Positions 26,109 through 34,644 of a DNA stretch of 64,000 nt are shown here, piece after piece. The DNA is from Peteryoungia algae (GTDB taxonomy: Bacteria; Pseudomonadota; Alphaproteobacteria; Rhizobiales; Rhizobiaceae): contig NZ_CP128477.1 of assembly GCF_030369675.1 (NCBI RefSeq), positions 2,370,001 through 2,434,000 of the forward strand, read 5' to 3'. Position 1 is the first letter of the stretch; the number at the start of each line of letters is the position of its first letter. Both the position numbers and the translations under genes were made by a program. The notes below the pieces were generated by a model. The model searched no databases. It was given only the letters and a program-made list of their open reading frames with translations, and had not been told where the DNA came from.

Positions 26109-26993
26109 ATGACGAGCTATGTATTGACCGTATCCTGCCAGTCGACCCGCGGCATCGTGGCTGCGATTTCGGGCTATCTCGCGGAGCAGGGTTGCAACAT
26201 CGTCGACAGTTCCCAGTTCGACGACCTTCACACCGGCCAGTTCTTCATGCGCGTGTCCTTCATCTCCGAGGAAGGCGTCGCTGAAGCAAAGCTGGAAAAG
26301 GGCTTTGGTCCCGTCGCCGAAAAATTCGGCATGAACTGGGAATTGCACGATGCCGCCAAGCGCATGAAGGTGTTGCTGATGGTCTCGCGTTTCGGCCACT
26401 GCCTGAACGACCTTCTCTACCGCTGGAAGATCGGCGCGCTGCCGATCGACATCGTTGGCGTCGTCTCCAACCACTTCGATTACCAGAAGGTTGTCGTGAA
26501 CCACGATATCCCCTTCCACCACATCAAGGTGACGAAGGAGAACAAGCCGGAAGCTGAGGCCCGGATCATGGACCTGGCAGAACACACCGGCACCGAACTG
26601 ATCGTACTCGCCCGCTACATGCAGGTTCTGTCCGATGACATGTGCCGCAAGATGTCCGGCAAGATCATCAACATTCACCACTCCTTCCTGCCCTCCTTCA
26701 AAGGGGCGAACCCCTACAAGCAGGCCTTCGAGCGCGGCGTGAAGCTGATCGGTGCGACAGCGCATTACGTGACCACGGACCTTGATGAAGGCCCGATCAT
26801 AGAGCAGGACGTCGCGCGCATCACCCATGCCCAGTCGGCAGACGACTATGTCTCGATCGGTCGTGACGTTGAAAGCCAGGTGCTGGCACGGGCCATCCAC
26901 GCCCACATTCACCACCGTACCTTCATCAACGGCAATCGTACCGTCGTTTTCCCGGCAAGCCCGGGCTCCTACGCCTCCGAGCGGATGGGCTGA
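26109..26993 (+). CDS. purU: Formyltetrahydrofolate deformylase
   Basis: PurU hydrolyses 10-formyl-THF to THF and formate, balancing one-carbon pools and supplying formate for PurT. The 294-residue protein has an N-terminal ACT domain (YVLTVSCQSTRGIVAAISGYLAEQ) that binds regulatory ligands, then a formyltransferase-like catalytic domain with FGHCLNDLLYRW, NIHHSFLPSFKGANPY and the catalytic aspartate in TTDLDEGPIIEQD. The ATG at 26109 is chosen because it gives the usual start MTSYVLTVSCQ; an ATG four codons earlier abuts the GAGGAG ribosome binding site too closely. A GC-rich hairpin follows the stop. Confidence 0.94.
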   Translation: MTSYVLTVSCQSTRGIVAAISGYLAEQGCNIVDSSQFDDLHTGQFFMRVSFISEEGVAEAKLEKGFGPVAEKFGMNWELHDAAKRMKVLLMVSRFGHCLNDLLYRWKIGALPIDIVGVVSNHFDYQKVVVNHDIPFHHIKVTKENKPEAEARIMDLAEHTGTELIVLARYMQVLSDDMCRKMSGKIINIHHSFLPSFKGANPYKQAFERGVKLIGATAHYVTTDLDEGPIIEQDVARITHAQSADDYVSIGRDVESQVLARAIHAHIHHRTFINGNRTVVFPASPGSYASERMG

Positions 26994-27001
26994 CACTGAC
27001 A

Positions 27002-27030
27002 TGGGCGCCGGCAACGGCGCCCACCGCCTT
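27002..27030 (+). terminator. Probable terminator of purU
   Basis: An 8-base-pair stem TGGGCGCC / GGCGCCCA with loop GGCAAC begins nine bases after the purU stop. The downstream T-run is poor (CCGCCTTTGC), so efficiency is doubtful. Confidence 0.45.
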
Positions 27031-27108
27031 TGCTCCCGCCGTTCTGCGGGATAGACGCCGAGCAAGGCTCTGCTAATCTCCCGTCATGATTCCCCTGGGA
27101 GAAACCGT

Positions 27109-30036
27109 ATGGCCGACTCGGATCTGCTCCAGCGCACCGAATTGCCACGCCCGAACGTCTCGCTCGACGACGCCAAGTTCATCTTCAGTGAATTCTATGG
27201 TTTCAGTGGTCCCATCCGGGAACTCGGCAGCCAGCAGGATCGCAACTTCCAGATCGACACCGGCACGGAACGCCTCGTCCTGAAGGTGACGCGCGCGGAA
27301 TATCCGCGCCACGAGCTGGAAGCCCAGAACCACGCCATGGAGCATCTTCGCAGTCTCGACACAGGCTTGCGTATTCCTGAGCCGATCGCCGCCCTTACAG
27401 GAGACTACATTCCGCAGATCGAGCTCGACGGCGAACGCTACTGGATCAGGCTGCTCTCCTATCTCGATGGTCAAGCGCTGACCCGCCAGAAGCATCTCTC
27501 GGCCGAAACCGTCGCCGCCTTGGGCGATGTCGTGGCGCGTGTCGCCCGTGGACTGAAGGATTTCAGGCACGACGGCCTCGACCGGGAACTGCAATGGGAC
27601 CTGCGCCGGGCAGGCCCGATCGCCCTGCATCTGCTCAAATCCATTACGGACCAGAAGCAGCGAGACCGGATTGCCAAGGCCATGATCATGGCAGTCAAGC
27701 GCATCCAGCCGCTTGCCCCCAGCCTCCGCATCCAGGCCATCCATCACGACATCACCGACGACAATGTCGTCGCTACACCGGACGCCGCAGGGCGGCTGAT
27801 GCCGGATGGCGTAATCGATTTCGGTGACGTGCTGTATGGCTGGCTGGTGGCCGATCTCGCCGTCACCTGTGCCGCATTGCTCCACCACGCCGACGGCGAT
27901 CCATTTTTCATCCTGCCGGCGGTCAAAGCCTTCCACGAAGCCTACCCGCTGAGCAATGAGGAACTGAAAGCTCTTTGGCCGTTGATCGTCGCGCGGGCCG
28001 GAGTGCTCGTCGCCAGCAGCGAGCATCAGTTGTCGATCGAACCGGACAACGACTACATACTCGGCAATGTCGACCATGAGCGCGCGATCTTGGAGGTCGC
28101 CACATCGGTGCCTTATCCGTTGATGGAGGCCGCAATCCTGGACGCTGCCGGCGCGAGCAACGATGCGCCGGACATCGAGATTTCGCATCTGCTGCTCCCG
28201 TCGCTCAAGCCCGGCGATTTCCGGCTGACCGACCTGACCGTCACCAGCCCGGACCTGCCGCGCGACAGCTGGGCAGACCAGGAGATCGACTGGAAGCTGC
28301 TTGCACGTGCCGCGGTGGAAACCGGTGTCGCCTCGACCCGCTATGGCGAGTATCGGCTGTCTTACACCAAGCTTCTCTCTGCAACGGCGCCGGCCACCTT
28401 TGCCCTGCATATCGACGTCTGTCTTCCCGGCGCGACGGAAGCTTTCGCCCCTTTCGATGGCACCATCCTGCTCGACGGGCATCATCTCATCCTCTCTACG
28501 CATGCTCTGTCGCTTCATCTCGATGGCATCGACTGCAGCTTGGAAGACGGAGCGAGCGTCACGGCGGGTGATGCCATCGGCAAGGTGGCAGGCGCGGCCG
28601 GCGGCATTGGCGGCCTGCGAATTCAGTTCTGCCGCGATCCCGATCTCGTTCCGCCACTCTTTTCAAGACCACAGCAGAGCACCATCTGGCGGCGCCTCTG
28701 CCCGTCCCCGTCATGCCTCCTCGGTGTCGGCGTGGACGCGCCCGAAACGGACAGCGCCGCCGTACTGGACCGCCGCCACAGGAGCTTCGCCAAACCGCAG
28801 AAGCACTATTATACCAATCCGCCACAGATCGAACGCGGCTGGAAGGAGCATCTCTTCGACGTAAAGGGCCGCGCCTATCTCGACATGGTCAACAACGTGA
28901 CGATCCTCGGTCATGGCCACACCCGCCTGGCAGGTGCCGTTGAGCGGCAATGGGCGCTGCTCAACACCAATTCCCGCTTTCACTACGCGGCTGTCGCAGA
29001 GTTTTCGGACCGGCTGGCATCTCTGGCTCCGGAAGGGCTGGACACCGTCTTCCTCGTCAACTCCGGCTCCGAAGCCGTCGATCTCGCACTAAGGCTGGCC
29101 TGGGCCCATAGGGGCCATCGCAATATCCTGAGCTTGCTTGAGGCATATCACGGCTGGACGGTTGCCAGTGATGCCGTTTCGACCTCGATCGCCGACAATC
29201 CCCGCGCCCTGGAGACCCGCCCAGACTGGGTCCATCCGGTCCTGTCACCCAACACCTACAGGGGCAAACATCGCGGCGACGGATCGACGGAAGCCTATGT
29301 CGCAGCTGTCGCCGAAAAGATTGCAAAGATCGTAAACAGCGGCGGGCAGCTTGGCGGCTTCATCGCCGAAAGCGTCTATGGCAATGCGGGTGGTATTCCG
29401 CTGCCCCCCGGATATCTCCGCGCAGTCTACGATCTGGTTCATGAACGCGGCGGTCTCTGCATCGCCGACGAAGTGCAGGTCGGTTATGGCCGGCTCGGCC
29501 ACCACTTCTGGGGCTTCGAGCAGCAGGGCGTCGTGCCTGATATCATCACGGTCGCCAAGGGCATGGGCAACGGCCAGCCGCTTGGCGCCGTGATCACACG
29601 CCGGGAGATCGCCGATAGTCTGGAGAAGGAAGGCTACTTCTTCTCGTCGTCCGGCGGGAGCCCCGTAAGCTGCGTGGTCGGCATGACGGTCCTCGACATC
29701 ATGCATGACGAGGGCCTGCAGGAGAATGCACGCGTCACCGGCGATCATCTCAAAGCCCGCCTTGAAGCTCTCGGCCAGCGTTTCCCGCTTGTCGGCGCCG
29801 TTCATGGCATGGGTCTCTATCTCGGACTGGAATTCGTTCGCGATCGGGAGACACTTGAGCCGGCGACGGAGGAAACGGCCGGGATCTGCCAGAGGTTGCT
29901 CGATCTCGGCGTGATCATGCAACCGACGGGCGATCATCTTAACGTTTTGAAAATAAAGCCACCGCTCTGCCTTAGCCGCGAAAGTGCGGATTTCTTCGTC
30001 GACATGCTGGAAAAGGTGCTTTCCGACGGCTGGTGA
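27109..30036 (+). CDS. Trifunctional-looking fusion: APH-type kinase, M23-like domain, class III PLP enzyme (putative hydroxylysine kinase/phospholyase)
   Basis: This 975-residue protein joins three parts. Residues about 1-350 form an aminoglycoside-phosphotransferase-like kinase; the catalytic motif is HHDITDDNVV (near 212-220) and the metal-binding aspartate is in GVIDFGDVLYG. Residues about 430-500 look like a degenerate M23/LytM-type beta domain without a clear metal-binding His set. Residues about 550-975 form a class III PLP enzyme with the lysine in VAKGMGNGQPLG (K817) and LCIADEVQVGYGRLG. In animals, hydroxylysine kinase and phosphohydroxylysine or phosphoethanolamine phospholyase belong to these two families. 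I therefore infer phosphorylation of an amino alcohol followed by PLP-dependent phosphate elimination. The product of the hydroxylysine route would be 2-aminoadipate semialdehyde, substrate of AmaB nearby. Confidence 0.85.
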   Translation: MADSDLLQRTELPRPNVSLDDAKFIFSEFYGFSGPIRELGSQQDRNFQIDTGTERLVLKVTRAEYPRHELEAQNHAMEHLRSLDTGLRIPEPIAALTGDYIPQIELDGERYWIRLLSYLDGQALTRQKHLSAETVAALGDVVARVARGLKDFRHDGLDRELQWDLRRAGPIALHLLKSITDQKQRDRIAKAMIMAVKRIQPLAPSLRIQAIHHDITDDNVVATPDAAGRLMPDGVIDFGDVLYGWLVADLAVTCAALLHHADGDPFFILPAVKAFHEAYPLSNEELKALWPLIVARAGVLVASSEHQLSIEPDNDYILGNVDHERAILEVATSVPYPLMEAAILDAAGASNDAPDIEISHLLLPSLKPGDFRLTDLTVTSPDLPRDSWADQEIDWKLLARAAVETGVASTRYGEYRLSYTKLLSATAPATFALHIDVCLPGATEAFAPFDGTILLDGHHLILSTHALSLHLDGIDCSLEDGASVTAGDAIGKVAGAAGGIGGLRIQFCRDPDLVPPLFSRPQQSTIWRRLCPSPSCLLGVGVDAPETDSAAVLDRRHRSFAKPQKHYYTNPPQIERGWKEHLFDVKGRAYLDMVNNVTILGHGHTRLAGAVERQWALLNTNSRFHYAAVAEFSDRLASLAPEGLDTVFLVNSGSEAVDLALRLAWAHRGHRNILSLLEAYHGWTVASDAVSTSIADNPRALETRPDWVHPVLSPNTYRGKHRGDGSTEAYVAAVAEKIAKIVNSGGQLGGFIAESVYGNAGGIPLPPGYLRAVYDLVHERGGLCIADEVQVGYGRLGHHFWGFEQQGVVPDIITVAKGMGNGQPLGAVITRREIADSLEKEGYFFSSSGGSPVSCVVGMTVLDIMHDEGLQENARVTGDHLKARLEALGQRFPLVGAVHGMGLYLGLEFVRDRETLEPATEETAGICQRLLDLGVIMQPTGDHLNVLKIKPPLCLSRESADFFVDMLEKVLSDGW

Positions 30037-30197
30037 CAACCCCACAGGCACTACCATGGCCCTAACGGGCAGCACCGAAACGCCATCTTTATGTAAAGGA
30101 AGCGCAAAGCGCAAAACTGAGTAGCCCAAAAGGCCGCTTCACAGCGTTTTGGAGAGTGGTCTATCTTCGGTCAGGTCCCAATGCCGAAGGAACGTTC

Positions 30198-30605
30198 ATG
30201 CCCACCATGCCGGAGCAAATCTCCACCCAGCTTTTCATCTGGGCCGTCGCTCTGTTCATCATCAAGCACTTGGTGGCCGACTTCCTGTTCCAGACAAGCT
30301 GGATGGCAAAGGGCAAGGAACAACCGACGAACTGGCGTGCTCCGCTGCTCGCCCATATCTCGGTACACGCGGCCGGCACGTTGCTCATAGCTCTCCTGCT
30401 CGCTCCACAGCTTGCCTGGCTTGCCGCGATCGATTTCGTGGTGCACGGGCTGATCGACAAGAGCAAGACCTTCGTGCAGAAGCGATACCGACTGAATGTC
30501 GAGCAGGCCGCCTACTGGTGGCTTCTCGGCACCGACCAGACACTTCATCACCTGACGCATCTGGTCTTCGCCGTCTGGATCGCAGCGACGGCCACCGCCA
30601 TCTGA
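30198..30605 (+). CDS. DUF3307 membrane protein
   Basis: The ATG at 30198 has a GAAGGAACG ribosome binding site and gives 135 residues. The protein resembles DUF3307: HLVADFLFQTSWMAKGK, then LLAHISVHAAGT, FVVHGLIDKSKTF and a terminal helix with DQTLHHLTHLVFAVWI. Three or four hydrophobic helices suggest an inner-membrane protein, and the conserved His/Asp residues near helix ends may bind metal. No function is known to me. The gene stands alone, convergent with a LysR gene. Confidence 0.8.
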   Translation: MPTMPEQISTQLFIWAVALFIIKHLVADFLFQTSWMAKGKEQPTNWRAPLLAHISVHAAGTLLIALLLAPQLAWLAAIDFVVHGLIDKSKTFVQKRYRLNVEQAAYWWLLGTDQTLHHLTHLVFAVWIAATATAI

Positions 30606-30614
30606 TCGAAGACT

Positions 30615-31508
30615 TCAGGTTCCGGACAATTCCCGCAAGATCCACGCGCGAAAGGCGACGAGAGGCGGATACTCCGCCCTTTCGCGTGGTGAGGCGAGAT
30701 AGTAGCGTTGCGCACTCCGCATCGGCCGGTCGATGGCAGGGACGAGTTCGGCCCGTGCAAGCTCATCCTGGATCAGGAAGGTCGGCAACAACGCAACGCC
30801 CAGGCCACCGATTGCCGCCTGAGATGCCGTGGCGAACTGGTCGAAGAGCATGCCGTGTACGCTCTCGAACGCGATGCCGTTTTCGGTGAACCAGCGCTCC
30901 CAGGCATCCGGCCGCGTGGTAAGATGCAACAGCGACGCGGCGAGCAGATCGGCAGGCTTCTCGATCGCGAGCTTGCGTCTGTAGTCGGGGCTGCAGGCCG
31001 GAATGGTCTCCTCCTCCATCAAGAGGGTTAGCTCCGCACCCGGCCACACGGCATCGCCGAAATGGATCGCCGCGTCGATGGAATCGAGGCGGAAGTCGAA
31101 GGGAGACAGCCGCGTCACCAGATTGATCGTGATGCCGGGATTGGCTGCCAGAAACTGACCGAGACGGGGCGCGAGCCAGCGCGCGCCGAAGGTGGGCAGG
31201 ATCGCCAGATTCAACGTTCCTCCCTGCGGATTGGCGCGCAGGTTGAGCGAAGCGCTCGAAATGCGCCGGAGCGCCTCACGGATCTCGCGAGCATAGCTGT
31301 CGCCCGCGACCGTCAGTCGTATCGTCTGCCGTTCACGCAGGAAGAGCTCCACCCCGAGCTGGTTCTCGAGCGCCTTGATCTGGCGGCTGACGGCGCTCTG
31401 AGTGAGGTCGAGTTCACGTGCGGCCGCCGTGATGCTCCCGGTACGCGCCGCAGCCTCGAAGGCGGCCAGCAAGGAAAGCGACGGGAGGAAGCGGCGCGCG
31501 GGGAGCAT
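30615..31508 (-). CDS. LysR-family regulator, GcvA-type, divergent from amaA-amaB
   Basis: The 297-residue protein has the LysR winged helix LLAAFEAAARTGSITAAARE, with DLTQSAVSRQIKALENQLGV following, and a periplasmic-binding-like effector domain with AILPTFGARWLAPRL and GLGVALLPTFLIQDEL. These are features of the GcvA/AmpR branch. It is divergent from the amaA-amaB genes with a 150-base control region, so it probably regulates pipecolate/lysine breakdown. It is strikingly similar to the LysR protein at 47919-48839, which is divergent from glutaryl-CoA dehydrogenase; shared blocks include LAILPTFG, RWL, DAAIH and PTFLI. The effector is unknown. Confidence 0.88.
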   Translation of the reverse strand: MLPARRFLPSLSLLAAFEAAARTGSITAAARELDLTQSAVSRQIKALENQLGVELFLRERQTIRLTVAGDSYAREIREALRRISSASLNLRANPQGGTLNLAILPTFGARWLAPRLGQFLAANPGITINLVTRLSPFDFRLDSIDAAIHFGDAVWPGAELTLLMEEETIPACSPDYRRKLAIEKPADLLAASLLHLTTRPDAWERWFTENGIAFESVHGMLFDQFATASQAAIGGLGVALLPTFLIQDELARAELVPAIDRPMRSAQRYYLASPRERAEYPPLVAFRAWILRELSGT

Positions 31509-31511
31509 TGG

Positions 31512-31530
31512 TCATGCCTTTTCGGAATGA
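31512..31530. promoter_or_regulatory. Imperfect inverted repeat between LysR and amaA (possible LysR box)
   Basis: TCATGCC-TTTTC-GGAATGA is a 7-base inverted repeat with one mismatch, placed just upstream of the LysR start codon in the divergent control region. Position suits autoregulation, but the sequence match is weak. Confidence 0.2.
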
Positions 31531-31658
31531 TCTGTTGAGAATTTATCGCTGGAATGGGGTAGAACGCTCTTCTAGAAATCACAAGACAGTACGAGGCGGA
31601 ATGATGCACCCTGAGTGGGCTGCGGGCCTCGAAACCATTGAGAGCCCGGGGCCATGCA

Positions 31659-32942
31659 ATGCTGAACGATCCTCGCTCCCACGGACTTTGGGAAAAGACG
31701 GCCCCGGCTGCTCCACAGGCACCGCCGCTCGACGGCACGGCCAAAGCGGATGTCGTGATCGTCGGTGGCGGTTATACCGGCCTCTCCGCAGCCCTGCACC
31801 TCGCCGAAGCCGGGACCAGCGTCATTCTCCTCGAAGCCAAGGAAATCGGCTTCGGAGGCGCGGGCCGCAATGTCGGGCTGATCAATGCCGGCATGTGGGT
31901 CATGCCGGACAACCTGCAGGGAGAACTCGGCCCTGTTTATGGCGAACGTTTGCTCGAACTCCTCGGCAACGGCCCGCGCGCGGTGATGGATCTGATCGAT
32001 CGTCACGGGATCGAATGCGAGCTTGAACGCACGGGCACCCTGCACTGCGCCGTGGGAACCAGCGGGCGCAAGGAGATCGAGGCACGCGCCGAGCAATGGC
32101 AACGTCGGGGTGCACCGGTGGAACTGCTCGATGAAGCGCAGACCGAATACAAGATCGGAACACGTGCGTATCAAGGCGCTCTGCTTGACCGCCGCGCCGG
32201 GACGCTGCAGCCCCTCGCCTATGCAAGGGGACTTGCACATGCGGCACAGAAGGCCGGAGCGGTTCTGCATACGGCAAGCCCGGTCGTGTCCTACGACAAG
32301 TCAGCAAAGGGGTGGCGAGTCTCAACCGCGCAAGGCTCCGTCGATGCGCAATGGATCGTTGTCGCAACGGATGCCTATAGCCACGGCCCCTTCGCCGCCG
32401 TGCGCGAGGAACAGGTTCACCTGCCCTATTTCAACTTCGCCACCGTCCCGCTCAGCGACAACTTGCGTAAGTCTGTACTGACGGAGCGCCAAGGGTGCTG
32501 GGACACGAAGGAAGTGCTTTCCTCCTTCCGCTTGGACAAGGCGGGGCGAATGGTCTTCGGCAGTGTCGGCGCCTTGCGCGGCACCGGCCTTTCCATCCAC
32601 CGCGCCTGGGCGCAGCGGGCCCTGAAGGCGATCTTCCCTCAGATCGGCGACATCGCCTTCGAAAGCGAATGGTACGGCCAGATCGGCATGACCACCAATG
32701 CCCTGCCGCGTTTTCACAAGTTTGCGCCAGGCGTCATCGGCTTTTCAGGCTATAATGGCCGCGGCATCTCGCCGGGGACCGTTTTTGGAAAGACGATCGC
32801 AGGCCATATCCTCGGCCAGATAGCAGAGGGAGAACTTCCCCTGCCACTTACCGATCCACAAGCACCGGCCTTCCGCACCCTGAAGGAAACATGGTACGAG
32901 GCCGGCGCCCAGGTGGCGCATCTGGCCGGCGCACGATTTTGA
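31659..32942 (+). CDS. amaA: FAD-dependent amino acid oxidase, probable L-pipecolate oxidase
   Basis: The 427-residue flavoprotein of the DAO/PuuB-like group begins with the dinucleotide-binding motif DVVIVGGGYTGLSAALHLAE (about residues 32-51), has LLEAKEIGFGGAGRNVGLIN, and ends with FSGYNGRGISPGTVFGKTIA. Pseudomonas AmaA oxidises L-pipecolate to piperidine-6-carboxylate, which opens to 2-aminoadipate semialdehyde; it is encoded beside amaB and has almost the same length. Here the next gene, 38 bases on, is an AmaB-type dehydrogenase, which supports the assignment. The start is uncertain: the ATG at 31659 is used, while a TTG seven codons upstream is also open. Related oxidases act on glutamylputrescine or other cyclic amines. 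Confidence 0.8.
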   Translation: MLNDPRSHGLWEKTAPAAPQAPPLDGTAKADVVIVGGGYTGLSAALHLAEAGTSVILLEAKEIGFGGAGRNVGLINAGMWVMPDNLQGELGPVYGERLLELLGNGPRAVMDLIDRHGIECELERTGTLHCAVGTSGRKEIEARAEQWQRRGAPVELLDEAQTEYKIGTRAYQGALLDRRAGTLQPLAYARGLAHAAQKAGAVLHTASPVVSYDKSAKGWRVSTAQGSVDAQWIVVATDAYSHGPFAAVREEQVHLPYFNFATVPLSDNLRKSVLTERQGCWDTKEVLSSFRLDKAGRMVFGSVGALRGTGLSIHRAWAQRALKAIFPQIGDIAFESEWYGQIGMTTNALPRFHKFAPGVIGFSGYNGRGISPGTVFGKTIAGHILGQIAEGELPLPLTDPQAPAFRTLKETWYEAGAQVAHLAGARF

Positions 32943-32980
32943 ACAAACAAGAACCAGGTAGACCTGACGGAAGGACCACC

Positions 32981-34522
32981 ATGACCCTCGCCACTCTCAA
33001 GTTTTCTGCCGAAACGGCAACCCTCATGGCAAGCTTCGGCGTCGACGCCAAGGCACTGACTGGCGGCACGCTGTCGGTACGTTCGCCGATCAACGGTGAG
33101 AAAATCGCAGCCGTCGCCGAAATCTCGGCCGACGACACCCGCAAGGCCATCGACGCGGCCCACAAGGCCTTCCTCGAATGGCGCCTCGTACCCGCCCCGC
33201 AACGTGGCGAACTGATCCGCCTGCTCGGCGAGGAACTGCGCGCCGCCAAGACCGAGCTCGGCCGCCTGGTCTCCATCGAAGTCGGCAAGATCACCTCGGA
33301 AGGCCTGGGCGAAGTTCAGGAAATGATCGACATCTGCGATTTCGCCGTCGGTCTGTCGCGTCAGCTCTACGGCTTGACGATCGCAACCGAACGCGCCGAA
33401 CACCGCATGATGGAAACCTGGCACCCGCTCGGCGTCACCGGCATCATCTCGGCCTTCAACTTCCCTGTGGCGGTCTGGTCGTGGAACGCAGCACTGGCTC
33501 TGGTCTGCGGAAACTCCACGATCTGGAAGCCGTCGGAAAAGACCCCTCTCACCGCCATCGCCACCCATGCGATCTTCGAAAAAGCTTTGAAGCGTTACAA
33601 CGCCCAGGGCGGCAAGGCCCCGGCCAATCTCTCGACGCTCCTGATCGGCGGCCGTGACATCGGCGAGATCCTCGTCGATCATCCGAAGGTCCCGTTGATC
33701 TCGGCAACCGGCTCGACCGCCATGGGCCGCGCTGTCGGCCCGCGCGTCGCCGCCCGCTTCGGCCGTTCGATCCTCGAACTCGGCGGCAACAATGCCGCCA
33801 TCGTCGGCCCGACCGCCGATCTCGATCTGACGCTCCGTGGCGTTGCCTTCTCCGCCATGGGCACCGCCGGCCAGCGCTGCACAAGCCTGCGCCGCCTCTT
33901 CGTCCACGAAAGCGTCTACGACACGCTGGTGCCGCGCCTCGTCAAGGCCTACGGCTCCGTCACCATTGGCAACCCGCTGGAAGCCGGCAACCTGATCGGA
34001 CCGCTGATCGACAAGGGCTCGTATGAGCGCATGCAACACGCCCTGGAAGCCGCAAAGGCCAATGGCGGCAAGGTGCACGGCGGCGACCGCGTCCGCTCTG
34101 ACGAAGCAGCTGAAGCCTTCTACGTGCGCCCGGCGCTCGTCGAAATGACGGACCAGTGCGGCCCGGTCGTTGAGGAAACCTTCGCCCCGATCCTCTATGT
34201 CATCAAATATGCCGATTTCGACACGGCGCTCGCGCTCAACAACGATGTGCCCCAAGGTCTCTCGTCGTCGATCTTCACCAACGACATCCGCGAAGCCGAA
34301 GCCTTCGTCTCCGACCGTGGCTCGGATTGCGGCATTGCCAACGTCAACATCGGCCCGTCGGGTGCCGAAATCGGCGGTGCCTTCGGTGGTGAGAAGGAAA
34401 CGGGCGGTGGCCGCGAATCCGGCTCAGACAGCTGGAAGGCCTATATGCGCCGCCAGACCAACACCGTGAACTACGGCCGCACCCTGCCACTCGCCCAGGG
34501 CGTCAAGTTCGACATCGACTGA
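32981..34522 (+). CDS. amaB: L-2-aminoadipate-6-semialdehyde/piperidine-6-carboxylate dehydrogenase (ALDH7, antiquitin-like)
   Basis: This 513-residue aldehyde dehydrogenase oxidises 2-aminoadipate semialdehyde to 2-aminoadipate with NAD+. It belongs to family 7: ISAFNFPVAVWSWNAALALV, STIWKPSEKTPL, ISATGSTAMGRAV, the general-base block LELGGNNAAIVGPTADLD and the catalytic cysteine in GTAGQRCTSLRRL. The C-terminal NVNIGPSGAEIGGAFGGEKE is typical of antiquitins. An AAGGA ribosome binding site precedes the ATG. The gene follows amaA closely and ends in a strong terminator, so amaA-amaB is a two-gene operon for the pipecolate branch of lysine catabolism. Confidence 0.93.
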   Translation: MTLATLKFSAETATLMASFGVDAKALTGGTLSVRSPINGEKIAAVAEISADDTRKAIDAAHKAFLEWRLVPAPQRGELIRLLGEELRAAKTELGRLVSIEVGKITSEGLGEVQEMIDICDFAVGLSRQLYGLTIATERAEHRMMETWHPLGVTGIISAFNFPVAVWSWNAALALVCGNSTIWKPSEKTPLTAIATHAIFEKALKRYNAQGGKAPANLSTLLIGGRDIGEILVDHPKVPLISATGSTAMGRAVGPRVAARFGRSILELGGNNAAIVGPTADLDLTLRGVAFSAMGTAGQRCTSLRRLFVHESVYDTLVPRLVKAYGSVTIGNPLEAGNLIGPLIDKGSYERMQHALEAAKANGGKVHGGDRVRSDEAAEAFYVRPALVEMTDQCGPVVEETFAPILYVIKYADFDTALALNNDVPQGLSSSIFTNDIREAEAFVSDRGSDCGIANVNIGPSGAEIGGAFGGEKETGGGRESGSDSWKAYMRRQTNTVNYGRTLPLAQGVKFDID

Positions 34523-34528
34523 GTGTGC

Positions 34529-34560
34529 AAGGGCCGGTGGACATCCACCGGCCCTTCTTC
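34529..34560 (+). terminator. Rho-independent terminator of amaA-amaB
   Basis: A perfect 12-base-pair stem (AAGGGCCGGTGG / CCACCGGCCCTT) with loop ACAT starts seven bases after the amaB stop and is followed by CTTCCC. The T-run is short but the stem is very stable. Confidence 0.75.
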
Positions 34561-34644
34561 CCTGCGACAAAGGTCGATGCGCAAGATGCTGGCCTTCGTT
34601 TCGCGAATGGTCGAAACTGCGCCGACCGTCACGCGGGAGGATGC

